From Letharia columbiana (Eukaryota > Ascomycota > Lecanoromycetes > Lecanorales > Parmeliaceae): DNA of 64,000 nucleotides. Below, in pieces: positions 38,500-49,352 of the stretch (position 1 is the first letter of the stretch; every line of letters begins with the position of its first letter). The translations under genes were made by a program, and so were the position numbers. The notes under the pieces were generated by a model. The model was given only the letters and a program-made list of their open reading frames with translations, was not told the DNA's origin and made no database searches. The stretch lies in the NCBI RefSeq assembly GCF_014066305.1, contig NW_023501091.1:1-64000 (forward strand), written 5' to 3'.

Positions 38500-40403
38500 T
38501 TAGTCATTCTTTCCCGTCAACCTCTTGTGTTCCGCCGAGTTTCGTGGGGATTCATCGTCGTCGGACCACTTATCCCCGTCCTCTCCCACTGCGAATATGG
38601 TCTCGCCATCTAATGACTGCCGTTGGTGATGGCTGCCATTCATTGGTTTAGGAGGCATGGGTGATAGTGCTCCATCACCATTCTCCATTGCATCTGGCGA
38701 TCGAGCGTCTTCCTCGTCTAATGAGCCACCAAAGGAAGCAATTTCGAAGCCCTCATCATCTTGGGCAAGCTGCAGACCGGTCAGCATGAACGGATGGAAT
38801 ATCATCGCCGACTAATTACCTCGTCGCTCATAGCAAATCTTCGGTTGTTCGCCGTCGGCCTCCACAGGTACGCGACATAGGCTATATCCACCAAGTACAC
38901 CAGATTCAGCCATCCATCGAGGATGAACCACCTTGTCTTCCAGTGGTCCGGCACGAAATTTGGATCGCTTCTTCCAGCGAAGGTGAATGAGTTGAGGAAA
39001 AAGAAGGCGAAAATGACCACGATACTACCCAATATGCACCACCAGAGCTTCTTGTACATCATTGCCTTGACACTCTGTTTCCTCTCGAGCAGATCCTTCA
39101 TCGTCAGGTTCAAAGAGTTTAGCGTCCAAACGTAGAAGGCCGTTAGAGTCGCTGCCAAAGGTAAGATGACCAGAAGGACAAGAGGCCCCGCGTTATCTGG
39201 CGTAATCGTCAAGCTCGCAACGGCGTAGATGACTCCAAAGACGAAGTGTGTCAGAGCCAGAACGCGGACATACCACATCGTCCTGCCGAGACTAGGTTTA
39301 ACAACACCGTAACCCATGCAGACTATGAGAAGCAGGAAGAAGGAGAAAGAATTCCTGCCAGCATTGAGTATGGCGACGATTATCATCAGACATTTCGCCA
39401 GCGCGTTATTCCCATGGTTATTGGAGTAGTCTAGGAGCATCAGTCCGCAACGAAGACAACACAATGGAGTAAGCATACCATAGAAACCCCATGTCATCAG
39501 TTGCTCGACTATAAGGAATACGATGATTGCCGTGATATAGTTCTGGACGGGTACTACCCACTGTCAGCTGCTGCAACTCGAGTGATACGCATGCTTAAAC
39601 TTACATATATCGTGACGGTTCTGAACATAGAGGAAGCCCCAAAATCTGTTTTCCGTGAGTAAAGCTGCAGCACAAACGTGTTGCTAGACCACATACATCG
39701 ACATAACGGCATAGACAATTGTGAGACCCCCGTAGAAAGGTAGCTTCGCAATCTGGGCAGCTTGCAACTCTCCGTATGCATTCCTGAACTCGACAACCGC
39801 TTTGTAATCTTCCGCAGAGAATCCGTAGGTTCCAACACAATAGTACCCTGTCCTCTTGACTGGGTAATTCACTGGCTGGGGATCCTTCAAGTGGACCGAC
39901 TGGGTAATGACCGGGTTTTTCGATGCTTCCGACGCGTTGGAACTTAATATGAATTCCCCAATCTGTGAAGCCTCGCAGAAAGAGGACTCCACACTTGCAT
40001 CGTCACAGATGAATGCTTTCTGAACCGCAGTACGGATCAGCTCGAGGCTCCCAAAAATGCAGGGGATCCGTTCCCACCTTTGGAGCATCCTCTGAAGGCC
40101 ACACGCCCACTAAATCCTCGTCCTTCCACTCAAATATGACAAGGCTAACTATCGGGTCTTCATCACCTTCTGGTGTAGCCTGGATGAACTTGGTGAGTAT
40201 GAACGGGTCCACACTGCCGCCCCATGCGCTCTTGCTGTACATTCCATTGCATTGCTGCCTTTTTTGCTCTTTTTGTGTCTATTGCAGTATTAGCTTCGTA
40301 CGGCTCGCGGGGTTTCCTTCATGCTTACAATCTCAACCTCACTGGAAAGGACACTCGATATAAATAGCGCAAGCGCGAGCAAAGCTCCACGCAACGCCTT
40401 CAT
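38500..40403 (-). CDS. PTM1: PTM1-like GOLD-domain seven-transmembrane (GOST) protein
   Basis: Seven exons on the minus strand: 40403-40329, 40278-40078, 40019-39697, 39645-39605, 39553-39479, 39430-38820, 38769-38500. Introns are 48-58 nt and all GT-AG; exon lengths sum to 1596 nt, giving 531 residues. A signal peptide (MKALRGALLALALFISSVLS) leads a lumenal domain with CNGMYSKSAWGG and, later, CDDASVES. The membrane part, about residues 185-440, carries FWGFLYVQNRHDI, VQNYITAIIVF, MTWGFYDYSNNHG and the family signature RNSFSFFLLLIVCMGYGVVK, then WRPTANNRRFAMSDE. The acidic cytosolic tail starts AQDDEGFEIASFGG. The family (PTM1, TMEM87, GPR107/108) works in the Golgi and endosomal membrane system. 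Exon 4 is only 41 nt. Confidence 0.93.
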
Positions 40404-40889
40404 CTTGGCTTTTGGACTGCTCGAGCTGACTGAGAAATATTTTCTGATAGCGAGAATCTAAGTCTCGTCTTCATCTGGCTTGACAATTGACAGGCCAGGT
40501 CAAGGCAATCATAGAAGCCTGCTGCAAGGCGAGAAGCTCCGCCGAGGGCTTGGCGCTGATTCCGCTAAGGCTGCAGCCCTACAATATACGCCTTGGCAGG
40601 AAAAGAACCATACCCTTAAGACTGAAATGTGCACTTAGAAGAGCCGTCACAGCGAGAAGGTCAACTTTCGTACATCTTGTTTATATATGAGTAATATTCA
40701 CCATTTTGTTTTTGGGGGGAAGGGAAGGGAGGAGGGGGCCCTTGGGTAATTTTGAAGGCCAAAGAGTCGAACATATTGTACATATGCTGATGTATGATGA
40801 ATCGGCTCACTAAGAAGGCAGTTCATAAATTCCACCCTACATTCATTTCTCTCTCTTCAGACCCAGATGCTACACTCTGTCAAGCGTAT
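40404..40889. other. Intergenic, upstream of the PTM1-like gene
   Basis: Contains the presumed promoter of the PTM1-like gene (minus strand) and a G-rich run (GGGGGGAAGGGAAGGGAGGA) near 40714-40733. I see no gene or RNA here. Confidence 0.5.
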
Positions 40890-42235
40890 CTACCACTTCT
40901 TGTGCTCGATCTCCGTAACGCGCGATCCCTTATGATTCAGCTCGACCGTTAGGGTACCAGGCTCCGGTTCTTCAACAGCTAGAACTATATCGAAGCGGCG
41001 GTATTTCGTACGGCGAAGAACCTCGACCACGCCAGCGTTCTCGACAGACAGTTGTATTGGGCTTGTGGTCGTGAACCACCCAACAGTCAGGGAAGGGTTG
41101 GACCGCCCATCCCAAGGCTCACAGATGCTCGTTAGAGAATGCTGCTACAGTGCGGTCATTTGAAATTTAGGAAAAAGAGTGCATGATAGCGGACACAAGT
41201 ATATCATCAAAGTCAGTGCGAAGTGGTTCGTCACAAGGTCGCTTGAGTTTTGAGCTCAACTCCGAATCAATTGCGAGCTTTTCCTGTGTTGCATCCCCAG
41301 CTCTATCAGTCATGGCTTATATAACCAAAAGCTGTAATCAGCTTCACCGACTTCGAAAGAAGGCCCCTGGCTTAGTTCGATTTGATTGCGACTGTGCTTT
41401 GCTTGCAGGTCACACCAGAGCTGGAAAGCACCGTCTTCCCGTCGTCTGTTCCCCGAAAACGAGAAGAATTCTTCCGGGTCTTCAAGAATGATTCGCCATG
41501 AGACGAGGTCAGCAACTATATGATTTGCTGTAAGGAAACAGAGCTGTGAGCCTTTGATGTTGAACAGGGCTCCTGCAAGCATTGACCTCTCTTGAAAACT
41601 AAGCCAAAATTCTATTGTTCAGGAATGGACGAACAGTATGCGCTATGTTTCTTTTGACAGTCATGCTTCCCTTCCAAGAGCTTAGAGCTTCGGCGTCAGG
41701 GTTCATTTTCGCTTAGCCTCCGATGACTTCACGCAAGCAAAGTTTGACTTTAGGAGGAACCGAGGCATTCCATGTCCGTATCTCTATCACGTCTTCTTGA
41801 CTGATTATCTCAATACCGGCAACCTTCTCGATACATTGAACACGACGCTGGCCAAATGAAATGGGCCAATTGATTCAAGATGCGCTGCATTTGCTTTGGG
41901 TCAATGGCTCGGGCGTCATAGTTGGCCTTGACCTCCAAACCATCAGGTACAACGACACATTCCACATTCAATGCAGAAATGAAGAATATTGGTGATTCGG
42001 CCTCGACATGACAGCTGTACATCGCGGTGTTCTGATCCCAATCGACTAAGTTTGTATGACTATGATGTTCTAAAAGCTGCAGGTCGTACAAAATCCATCA
42101 CATAATCTTCTAATATTTTGCAAGCCCGTATATTCCAAGAGCATCATGTCAACGTACTGGTTTTGCACTTCTTGAAGGCTCTCTACCAGTGTTCCTCCAA
42201 GGCGGAAGGTATTGATTGATGTACGCTACTTTACA
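40890..42235 (-). pseudogene. NRPS condensation/epimerization-domain remnant
   Basis: Minus-strand fragments in several frames match nonribosomal peptide synthetase modules. From 42235 down: VESLQEVQNQYVDMMLLEYT and GLQNIRRL, as in the middle of condensation domains; PDGLEVKANYDARAIDPKQ and QMQRILNQLAHFI (about 41940-41850), their C-terminal part; then NHIVADLVSWRIILED (about 41515), a variant of the HHxxxDxxSW active-site motif with Asn for the first His; and EPWDGRSNPSLTVGWFTT (about 41120-41070), typical of epimerization domains. No adenylation or carrier domain is present and frames are interrupted. This is a truncated, inactive remnant of a larger synthetase gene. Borders are approximate; the right one (last stop) is at 40890. 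Confidence 0.8.
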
Positions 42236-43209
42236 GGACATTGGGAATTTCTGGCGTGTACGACAGCTTCTGTCACACGTGACCAGGTAGAGATGGACTT
42301 CCCATGAGTCCTTCATCCCACTCAGGAGACTGCCATGCGATATGTTCTATGCGATTGCTATGAGACCCGCTAACGCGCAGTCCCACGGGGAGGAATCCTC
42401 ATATCACCCTTCTCCTCGCGGAAATTCTTCGCTGAAGCCTCTTTTCGTGGACCTTCCTCAAACATAAAGCTGACAGCTCGACCTGCGACAAAGTCTCAGC
42501 TATGTCATATGCGTCGTAAGCAGCATGTTTGAAGAAGTATGTAGTTGGTAGCTATCTAAGTGTGATGAGCTATGAGAATTCTACCCATGTGGGGTGGCGC
42601 AAATCTGATTAGGCTAGCTAGCGTACAGCGGAGGGAGGTTTTTATGTTCAAACAATCAGTCTCCGTAGTCTTGCATATGCAACAAGGCATTGGTGCTACC
42701 ACTAGCACCAGATACATCCCAGAATCAATGCGATCAGTCATTCCTCGCCGAATGAGGGAGAACACCGTGCGTATGTTGGGGGTGTTGATACTCGGTTGGC
42801 ACATGCACTCGATGTCATCAGAGTGCTGAATGGTTGTTGATGGATAGGTGGAGAGCAGCACGCGCAGCGCATGAACTTGGGGATATCCAATCATTTTTTC
42901 AACCATGCAAGTATCAGCCCAAGGCTGCATATTCACTTTCATGTCCGAATATAGCGGATGAAGATAGGCAGGAGATCCGCTGTGCTGAGCCCCGTTATCA
43001 CTGCACTGATCCCTTCGTCTTCCCCTCGATGCTTGAGTCCCCTCCGATTTGAATCTAGGGCTGATTCGACAGTCACCAGTACCATCTATAGCCACGAGAA
43101 GACTCTTGAAGCAACACCAGCCTTGTATCTATCGCTTGCTCCCTTTCATCTTTTTTTTCCTTTCTTTCGGACATTATCCAAATCAAAGCCTTGGATCCAA
43201 GATTCGACG
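42236..43209. other. No gene identified
   Basis: Minus-strand reading frames of up to 179 codons and a few plus-strand ones overlap here, but none shows a recognisable domain. Part could be further decayed NRPS sequence upstream of the condensation remnant. A pyrimidine-rich run lies at 43146-43167, before the start of the next gene. Confidence 0.4.
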
Positions 43210-44186
43210 ATGGACAGGGCGGTACTTAGAGTCCGGACTAGAGGTCAAGTCACCTGAAAGTCCAGATGTCGCTCCTCAATCAGATCGAAACAAGTACTAT
43301 ACAGGAGGTCCTGTCTCTGGTCTGCCGGATCAGTCTACTCAGTTTCAAGCAAAGAGTCAAGGCCGATCGAGAAGCATTTTGGTGTTAGCAGTAATGGCTA
43401 TCGTATGTCTGGCCGTCGCAATTGGTGCAGGACTCGGTGCAGGTCTGGCAGCCCAACATAAGTCGACTTCATCACGGCAGGCCAATTTTCATAACCTGCT
43501 TCTTATCCGTTCATGTCTTCAAACATTCAATTCTTCTAACTAGTTCCGCACCCGTTGACAGCACCGAGGCGAGTAACGCATCTGCTACCATCATACAGTC
43601 CGACATCGTCACCACGATTACCTCAACGTCACCTACTCTCCCATCCTCAACCTGTCCTATCGCCAACGACTCCACTTACATTGCAACCAACAAGCCCCTC
43701 CCAACAATAGCTTCGAAGTTCCGATTGCAACCCACTGAAACAAGCTTCTCGTTCGAAATGCTCTGCAACACCAACCTGGCCGTAGAAAGCTCTGTCATAG
43801 ACATAGAGCTCATCACTAATGTCTCTATCCTCAACGAGTGCTCGGATGTATGCACGTTATACAGCCTCCAAACGAGGTAGGAACACTTCCTCGCGTACGC
43901 GTGCACAGGAGTTGCGTTAGGGACTGGGGCCAATCTGCAGCAAGCAGGTGATACATCACCTATTTGTTGTCTGAAGAGTAACGTCACGCTGGAATCACCG
44001 AACGAGACTGCGACATGGCCTGGTCATGATGGGGGTGTTTTGTTGCTCCAACCTGCGCCGACTGGTATACCTGGGGTTGAAAAGCTAAGGTTCCAACGGC
44101 TTGTGCTCTTTGAGGGACCCCTATCTCTTCATGCGTTCACCCTTGGGCTTTTTTGTAGGGTGCAAATGCTCCGGTATGATTGGTGA
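43210..44186 (+). pseudogene. Single-pass membrane protein with apple-like domain, disabled
   Basis: After a Pro/Ser-rich N-terminus (ESGLEVKSPESPDVAPQ, NKYYTGGPVSG) comes one membrane segment (ILVLAVMAIVCLAVAIGAG then LGAGL). A GT-AG intron at 43462-43543 joins AAQHN to SAPVDSTEAS, then a Ser/Thr-rich stalk leads to a cysteine-patterned domain: STCPIANDSTYIATN, FEMLCNT, ILNECSDVCTLYSLQT, AYACTGVALGTGANLQQAG and SPICCLKSNVTLESPNE. This is the layout of fungal plasma-membrane proteins with PAN/apple-like ectodomains. Two defects are visible: the only nearby ATG (43210) is one base out of frame with ESGLEV, and a TAG at 43878-43880 interrupts the ectodomain although the same frame continues with conserved sequence to 44186. 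Function unknown. Confidence 0.65.
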
Positions 44187-44777
44187 CTCGATCTGCCATT
44201 ACTTGTTTTCTACTCATGGGAATGCACACGTCACGGGTATATGGGCATAGCTGAATTTGTGATTGGCCCATCTCAACGCCGTGGTAAGCAGACCTAAAGA
44301 AACATATTCTCGCACCTCAGCGTCAAAAACCTTTCATATATGTACGGCGTAGATCGAAATTAGTAATAGTAGCTATACATTGACGTGAGCGAATAAGATA
44401 AAAGGACGCATAAGTCAACTAGACAAAGTGACCTTGTTGTAGGTACCCAGTTCAACAAGAAGTAGCCAGGAGGCTTTACCAAGGCTTGAGTCATCGCAAG
44501 GCAAAATGGGGCACACCAGGGCGCAGGAAGATGGTTGATGCATATCCACTAGAGCTGCATTGGACTTCAGCTAGATAGCGTCCAATGATTGTTGAATCCG
44601 ACTCACCATTGTACGAAGCCCAGCCACTCTCTAAAACCGCAGCTGGCGAAACAGATCTATTTTCAACAATAAGTTTGGGAAAGAACTCTCCCACTCCTTA
44701 CATTTATATAGATAGTCACACAGGTGACAGAGACGCCCCATTGCAATCTTGTTCTACATTAGCGATTATCTTGACCA
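44187..44777. other. Intergenic, no gene identified
   Basis: Only short overlapping ORFs. It probably includes the upstream region of the decayed membrane-protein gene that follows. Confidence 0.4.
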
Positions 44778-45988
44778 ATGTCTGCAGACCTCTCACATCC
44801 AAAGGCCCCATTCAGCGCAAAGGCGGCCGTTTTCCCTTGTCTGATTCTAACCACCCTCGTTAGTTGCCTTCTGCTGGGATTGACCTGGTCCAATTGGTAC
44901 AATGACGGCTTCCTCTACAACGTCCAGAATATACGTCGAGCTACCATCCAGATCATCGTTCAAGTTCTTTCCACTGTCTTGGCTGGTCTCCAATCACTTT
45001 CCCTCTCTACCCTGATCATACATGACACTAAACTGAGAATTGGACGCAAACCGATGACACTTGATACGTTAATGTTCAGAATGCTTTACAATTTAAGAGC
45101 CTTGACTTCGACCTACCATTCAGACATACTGTGTCTCTTCTGGTCTTGCTCGTTGCCATTCAATTTCCCTCCGCTTTGTGGGCCGGTGCTCTTACGCCCG
45201 TCTCAACCAATGTAGAGGTCATTCGACAGTACCAAGTCCCTCGTTATAGTCGCCCCTCGGCGTCATTTTGGGACCACCTATGCGCGCCCGCCGGTAGTAG
45301 TGACTGTACCAGTATTGGGACTGAGTACCCGAACATAACGAGACAAGGCACTTTCACGTATCGCCCATGGAGAGGTAAGTACGTGCTATCATCTCCCACG
45401 ATCACTACTAACCCTATCGCATCTCAGATTCTAGTGGCGTGCTCCTCAATTCTGTAGCTTCGGCGTCAAGTCGCAATTCATCGACATCCAAACACTCCAC
45501 ACTGAACGGATTTTCGTTCACTTACCACGGTCGGTCTTACGGTGCAGCATCATCTGTTGGCCCGATCGATAGATTAGCAGACTCTCTCTCTCTCTCTCTC
45601 CGAGCAAGAATGTCAACATATCCCAAACCAATGGCTACAAATTTGAGGAAACAGGTTATCTTTCCAACGTCGACTGCTATTACAACGAGTATAGCAATGT
45701 CACAATCAAAACTGCGACCAACAACGAGGAAGTCTACGTATTGGTTCACGGCGACACTCCGAACATATTCTGGCCAACGGGAACCCTATCCACAGGCCAA
45801 ATCCCTCGGCTCCCATAGATATCAAGAGCGCCATTCTTGGAGCTTCGGCTGGAGGCACCGCCTTGTCAGATGCGGCCGATGCTCGGACAGATGAAGCGGC
45901 AGATCGGGGCGCGGGAGCCTTAAGGGCTGTCGTGGGACCGAGGGAAGGGTTGACGACGATTACGTTGGGGCAGGGTGTTGTCAAGTAA
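44778..45988 (+). pseudogene. Frameshifted fungal membrane protein of unknown function
   Basis: From Met 44778 the frame encodes a membrane segment (AVFPCLILTTLVSCLLLGLT) and IQIIVQVLSTVLAGLQSLSL. The protein-like frame then shifts near 45090-45103 to FDLPFRHTVSLLVLLVAIQF and ALWAGALTPVSTNVEV. A 53-nt intron (45375-45427, GTAAGT..CTCAG) fits a phase-1 join. A second shift falls in a CT repeat at 45582-45600; after it the frame reads NISQTNGYKFEETGYLSNVD and ends at a TAG at 45816-45818. A further open stretch (DIKSAILGASAGGTALSDAA) runs to the stop at 45988 in yet another frame; whether it belongs is unclear. At least two frameshifts make a functional product unlikely. The arrangement resembles large fungal multi-pass proteins of unknown role, but I cannot name the family. 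Confidence 0.6.
45582..45600. repeat. CT microsatellite within decayed gene
   Basis: Uninterrupted 19-nt CT tract. The protein-like reading frame changes across it, so slippage here is the likely cause of one frameshift. Confidence 0.85.
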
Positions 45989-46234
45989 TGGCTCATTTCC
46001 TATTGTTAAAATGATGTAGTACAATTTTAAATCGGGCTGCTCTGGATCACAGCATATCCTTAGTATATGCTCAGTATATTCGGACAGGTCGAGTCGCGTA
46101 TGCTCAGGGTGTGCCGACCGCTGCCGAGCTCCTTTCCAACCAGATCCTAATAACTGTCGTGGTTTTACAGATTGCCTGTGCACACCATCTGCACAGGGGG
46201 TCTTGTGGCACATGCGGAACCGTACTTTTAAACC

Positions 46235-46582
46235 ATGTCAGCGAGGTGGGTGAGGTTTCTGGGTACTATAGCTTAGATTCTGTCACTTAGCATTGCTGGA
46301 TTCGTGCAGGGCAAGACAGACGAGCATTGGGCGATGCGTACAGATTTTCTTGTCGGTAGATTGCCGAAGATGGAGAAAGAGTTATTCATGAACTTCAAGC
46401 CTCAATGGGTGCCGAAGCTGTTACGTGATGTCCTCAGTCTTAGCCACGTCCCAGGCTTCGACGTTGCAGCTGCGGCTCAGAATCGACTTATAGAAAAAGG
46501 CAACGGAGCAAAGAGATTCGATCTGTCGCTGACGGGCGATAGAGACTACTTGAAAATACTCGTATCTACCAATCTAGCTTGA
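46235..46582 (+). CDS. Small protein of unknown function, tentative
   Basis: Proposed exons 46235-46249 and 46310-46582, joined in phase over a 60-nt intron (GTGAGG..GTGCAG), give 95 residues. The sequence looks protein-like: MSARWGKTDEHWAM, DFLVGRLPKMEKELFMNFKP, VPGFDVAAAAQNRLIEKG and RFDLSLTGDRDYLKILVS. I do not recognise a family. It may instead be the last exon of an eroded larger gene, since upstream sequence (about 46170-46235) also contains a short protein-like stretch. It lies 149 bp before CTU2 on the same strand. Confidence 0.35.
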
Positions 46583-46730
46583 AAAAGGTCGTAGTCATCA
46601 ACAACAGTTCTGACGCTATCTTCTGGAGCAGATAAAGTCTCAGCCCTACGCCTTGGCGCCGTCTCGAAAATTGTACCATTATTTGAAATCTGCCACTTCA
46701 ATCATTTACAACAACGAGAAGTTGCTCAAG

Positions 46731-47914
46731 ATGCCCAAACCGGTCGCTCAGAATGGCCAGAAGAAAGACACAGTGTCATGTGCAAGATGTCACACTGCGG
46801 AGACAGCTTTGGTGGTGCGGACAGAGCATCTTTGCAGGTGCGTTCGTAAGCGAAATCCTGCTCAGCTTCATGTTGAGCTCATTTTCCAAGGGAGTGCTTT
46901 ATGAGATATGTTGCAACCAAAGTCCTGAAAAGGCTGGAGACCAACAAGCTGCGTGGGGGCTTCAAGGATCCGCAAAGGACTCTGCTAGTTCCCATTTCAT
47001 TTGGAGTATCATCCATCGCTCTGTTGCACGTGCTTGATCAGCAGCTCAGTAATAGGGCGGAGACAGGCCGTCATGCTGGATACAACCTTCACGTCCTGTT
47101 TGTGGAACAGTCCGTAGTGCTTGGGCAGCCGTCTTCCCTTGAATCATTGGACGTGCTCAAGCAGAGGTACCCTTCTCACACTTACACAGTAATCTCGCTG
47201 GAAGACTGCTTTGATTACAGCATTGGCTTCGACACGTCAGCATCCGCTGATGCGTTGACGAATGGTTCTATCGCTCTGGACAAGCGGACTTGCTTGAAGC
47301 ACATCTTGTCATCTGTTCCTTCGGCAACATCAAGAGTCGATATGATTGAAATACTACGGCGTCGACTGATCCTGGCATTTGCAAAAGCACACGCCTGTGA
47401 TAGCATACTTTTCGGCGATTCGACTACTCGATTGGCAGAAAAGACACTCTCGGAGACGGCCAAAGGCAGAGCTATCGCTCTTCCATGGCTGACAGCTGAT
47501 GGATCGTCCTCTGACGGCACTAGTTGCACATACCCGCTGAGAGATCTGCTAAGAAAGGAACTCGGATCTTATGTGAGCATGACCTCACCTCCACTGACTC
47601 CACTGATCTGTGAGGCTCCATTTCAACGGCCCACATCGTCCAAGGATACTACTATAGATGGCCTCATGACTCAGTACTTCGAGTCTGTCGAACAGAACTA
47701 CCCAAGCATTGTCGCGAACGTGGTACGAACTGCAGGCAGACTAGTGGCACCTTCAACGTCTGAGGGTACGAATACATGCGCTCTTTGTGGATATCCAATT
47801 GTGAACGAGGCATGGGGTGGAGACCAGTTGGACTCTGGAGTACCACAAGTGGCTGATAGCAACGGGTCCGAATACGGCAATTCTTTTTGCTATGGCTGTG
47901 CGCGAACAGTCTGA
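46731..47914 (+). CDS. NCS2: Cytoplasmic tRNA 2-thiolation protein 2 (Ncs2/Ctu2)
   Basis: Exons 46731-46837 and 46891-47914, with a 53-nt intron (GTGCGT..TCCAAG) inside the Arg36 codon; 376 residues. An N-terminal zinc-type motif, CARC at 17-20 and CREC at 35-38, is followed by FMRYVATKVLKRLE and the ATPase-like core PISFGVSSIALLHVLDQQL. The core ends with DSILFGDSTTRLAEKTLSET and GRAIALPW, and the C-terminus has a second Cys pair set (CALCGYPI and CYGCARTV). Ncs2 works with Ncs6/Ctu1 to thiolate the wobble uridine (mcm5s2U34) of Lys, Glu and Gln tRNAs in the cytosol. The start at 46731 is chosen over an in-frame Met at 46653 because homologues begin shortly before the first Cys pair. Confidence 0.93.
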
Positions 47915-47929
47915 GAAGTTCGACCAGAG

Positions 47930-48896
47930 AATAGGGAATATGTTGGATTATCACTTCGATGACCTCAGCAGAGCTTCAATAGAAGCCCATCTGTCACTAA
48001 AAGACCATCACCTTGCTCGTCAGGATGGAGAGCTCTCGAACGCTGATCTCATAAGCACGGCTGACACAGAAGAGATCAACATAACCACCGGATGCAGCCA
48101 CGCCAGCAAAGTCAAAGGACTTCAGTTCCCGCACCATGTCCCAAGCCTTCCTCGTCGCCTGCGGGAGTCTAGCAGTAGACTCGTCATCTTAGTGGGACAA
48201 ACCACGCATGACATCCTCCTGAGAAGGCATCTTCCAAAAGGCGAAAATCGGCCGTCTCCCGAAATTATCCAAACACGATCTTAGAGACCGAAGCGAAGCC
48301 GATGTGTTTGCCAAATCGATCGTAGGTACCCAACCGATATGGTCCCTAATCCGCAGCTTCGCACGGGTTCCGACAACGCTTCCACTCACTCTCCTGGAGG
48401 CGTATGACAAGGCACATATTGCGTGCGAATTGACGATGTATGCGAATCGGTGGACGGAACCGCATGGAGTCAGACTACCAACACTAGTCGAGATCCCCGT
48501 GTTACCAACTTTGCCACCTTGCTAGCAGTGAGCAACGCAGCTGGAGACGACGGGCAGAATCCTCCTTTCCATGTGGATGTCGCCGCCCTCTTGTTCGGTG
48601 ATCTTCACGGCGGTAGTCATTTGGGCGCACGGGCTTTTCATTTCCCTACCTATGTTCAGATGTCGATCTGGCGAGCTTGCGGCATCACCTTGTGTACAAC
48701 CCCTATTGTAATGGGCATACCGTGGCTACTGAATCATCCGTGGATAGAATCGACGCTTGAGACGGACGCCGGTGGGACTTTTCTGCTGATTGAATCAGTC
48801 TGGTTCGACCTCCTATCCCTATGCGAGGCTTTTTCTTTTGGCGGAACCGTCAGTGGGTCTGAGGAGTCCGGTGAATGGGAGTCACAAGCCTGTTGA
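47930..48896 (+). pseudogene. Frameshifted ORF of unknown family
   Basis: Directly after CTU2 on the same strand, protein-like sequence continues in changing frames: KFDQRIGNMLDYHFDDLSRA and SNADLISTADTEEINITTGC to about 48280; then HDLRDRSEADVFAKSIVGTQ and LEAYDKAHIACELTMYANRW in another frame; then NFATLLAVSNAAGDDGQNPP and HVDVAALLFGDLHGGSHLGA to the stop at 48896. I do not recognise the family. The minus strand also has open frames here, so the strand is not certain. Best read as an eroded gene with at least two frameshifts. Confidence 0.4.
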
Positions 48897-49352
48897 TTGA
48901 ACGCAATTTTTACCGCATATTCTACAGCCCCCCTGGGTTTCGGTACATGGGTATCGCCACTAGATAGGGATGAGATGGGTGAACTGAACTAAAATACTGC
49001 GTTTATTGGAGTAGGGAATGAAACCATAGCAGGTCTTCCTCGTTCCAACTATCCTTCTTCAAGATCTAGAATTGTGTCACCAGAAGTCATGCTGTCAACG
49101 CCAGTCCGAAAATCTTGCATTGCAAAGACAACGGCTGTTTGCGTTGGTGTGCTACAACGAGTGCCAGCCGTGTCAGGCCATGCGATAGCATTTTGGCAGA
49201 AGAGTTTGTAAACGGAACACTTTGATTTATGGCATGATTATTATTCACTACCAGTACATCTGACCGTTAGGATCAGCAAACAATATCGCTAGGAAATCAT
49301 GATGCAATGCACGCTTCGAATGCTCAGGGGTATCATATCGCATGTAGCTCTA
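48897..49352. other. Intergenic, no gene identified
   Basis: Probable 3' flank of the DUF4112 gene. I see no domain-bearing ORF, tRNA or repeat. Confidence 0.5.

Noticed and set aside
42556..43095. 179-codon minus-strand ORF
   Set aside because: No recognisable domain, overlaps other open frames, and lies between two pseudogenes; insufficient support for a gene.
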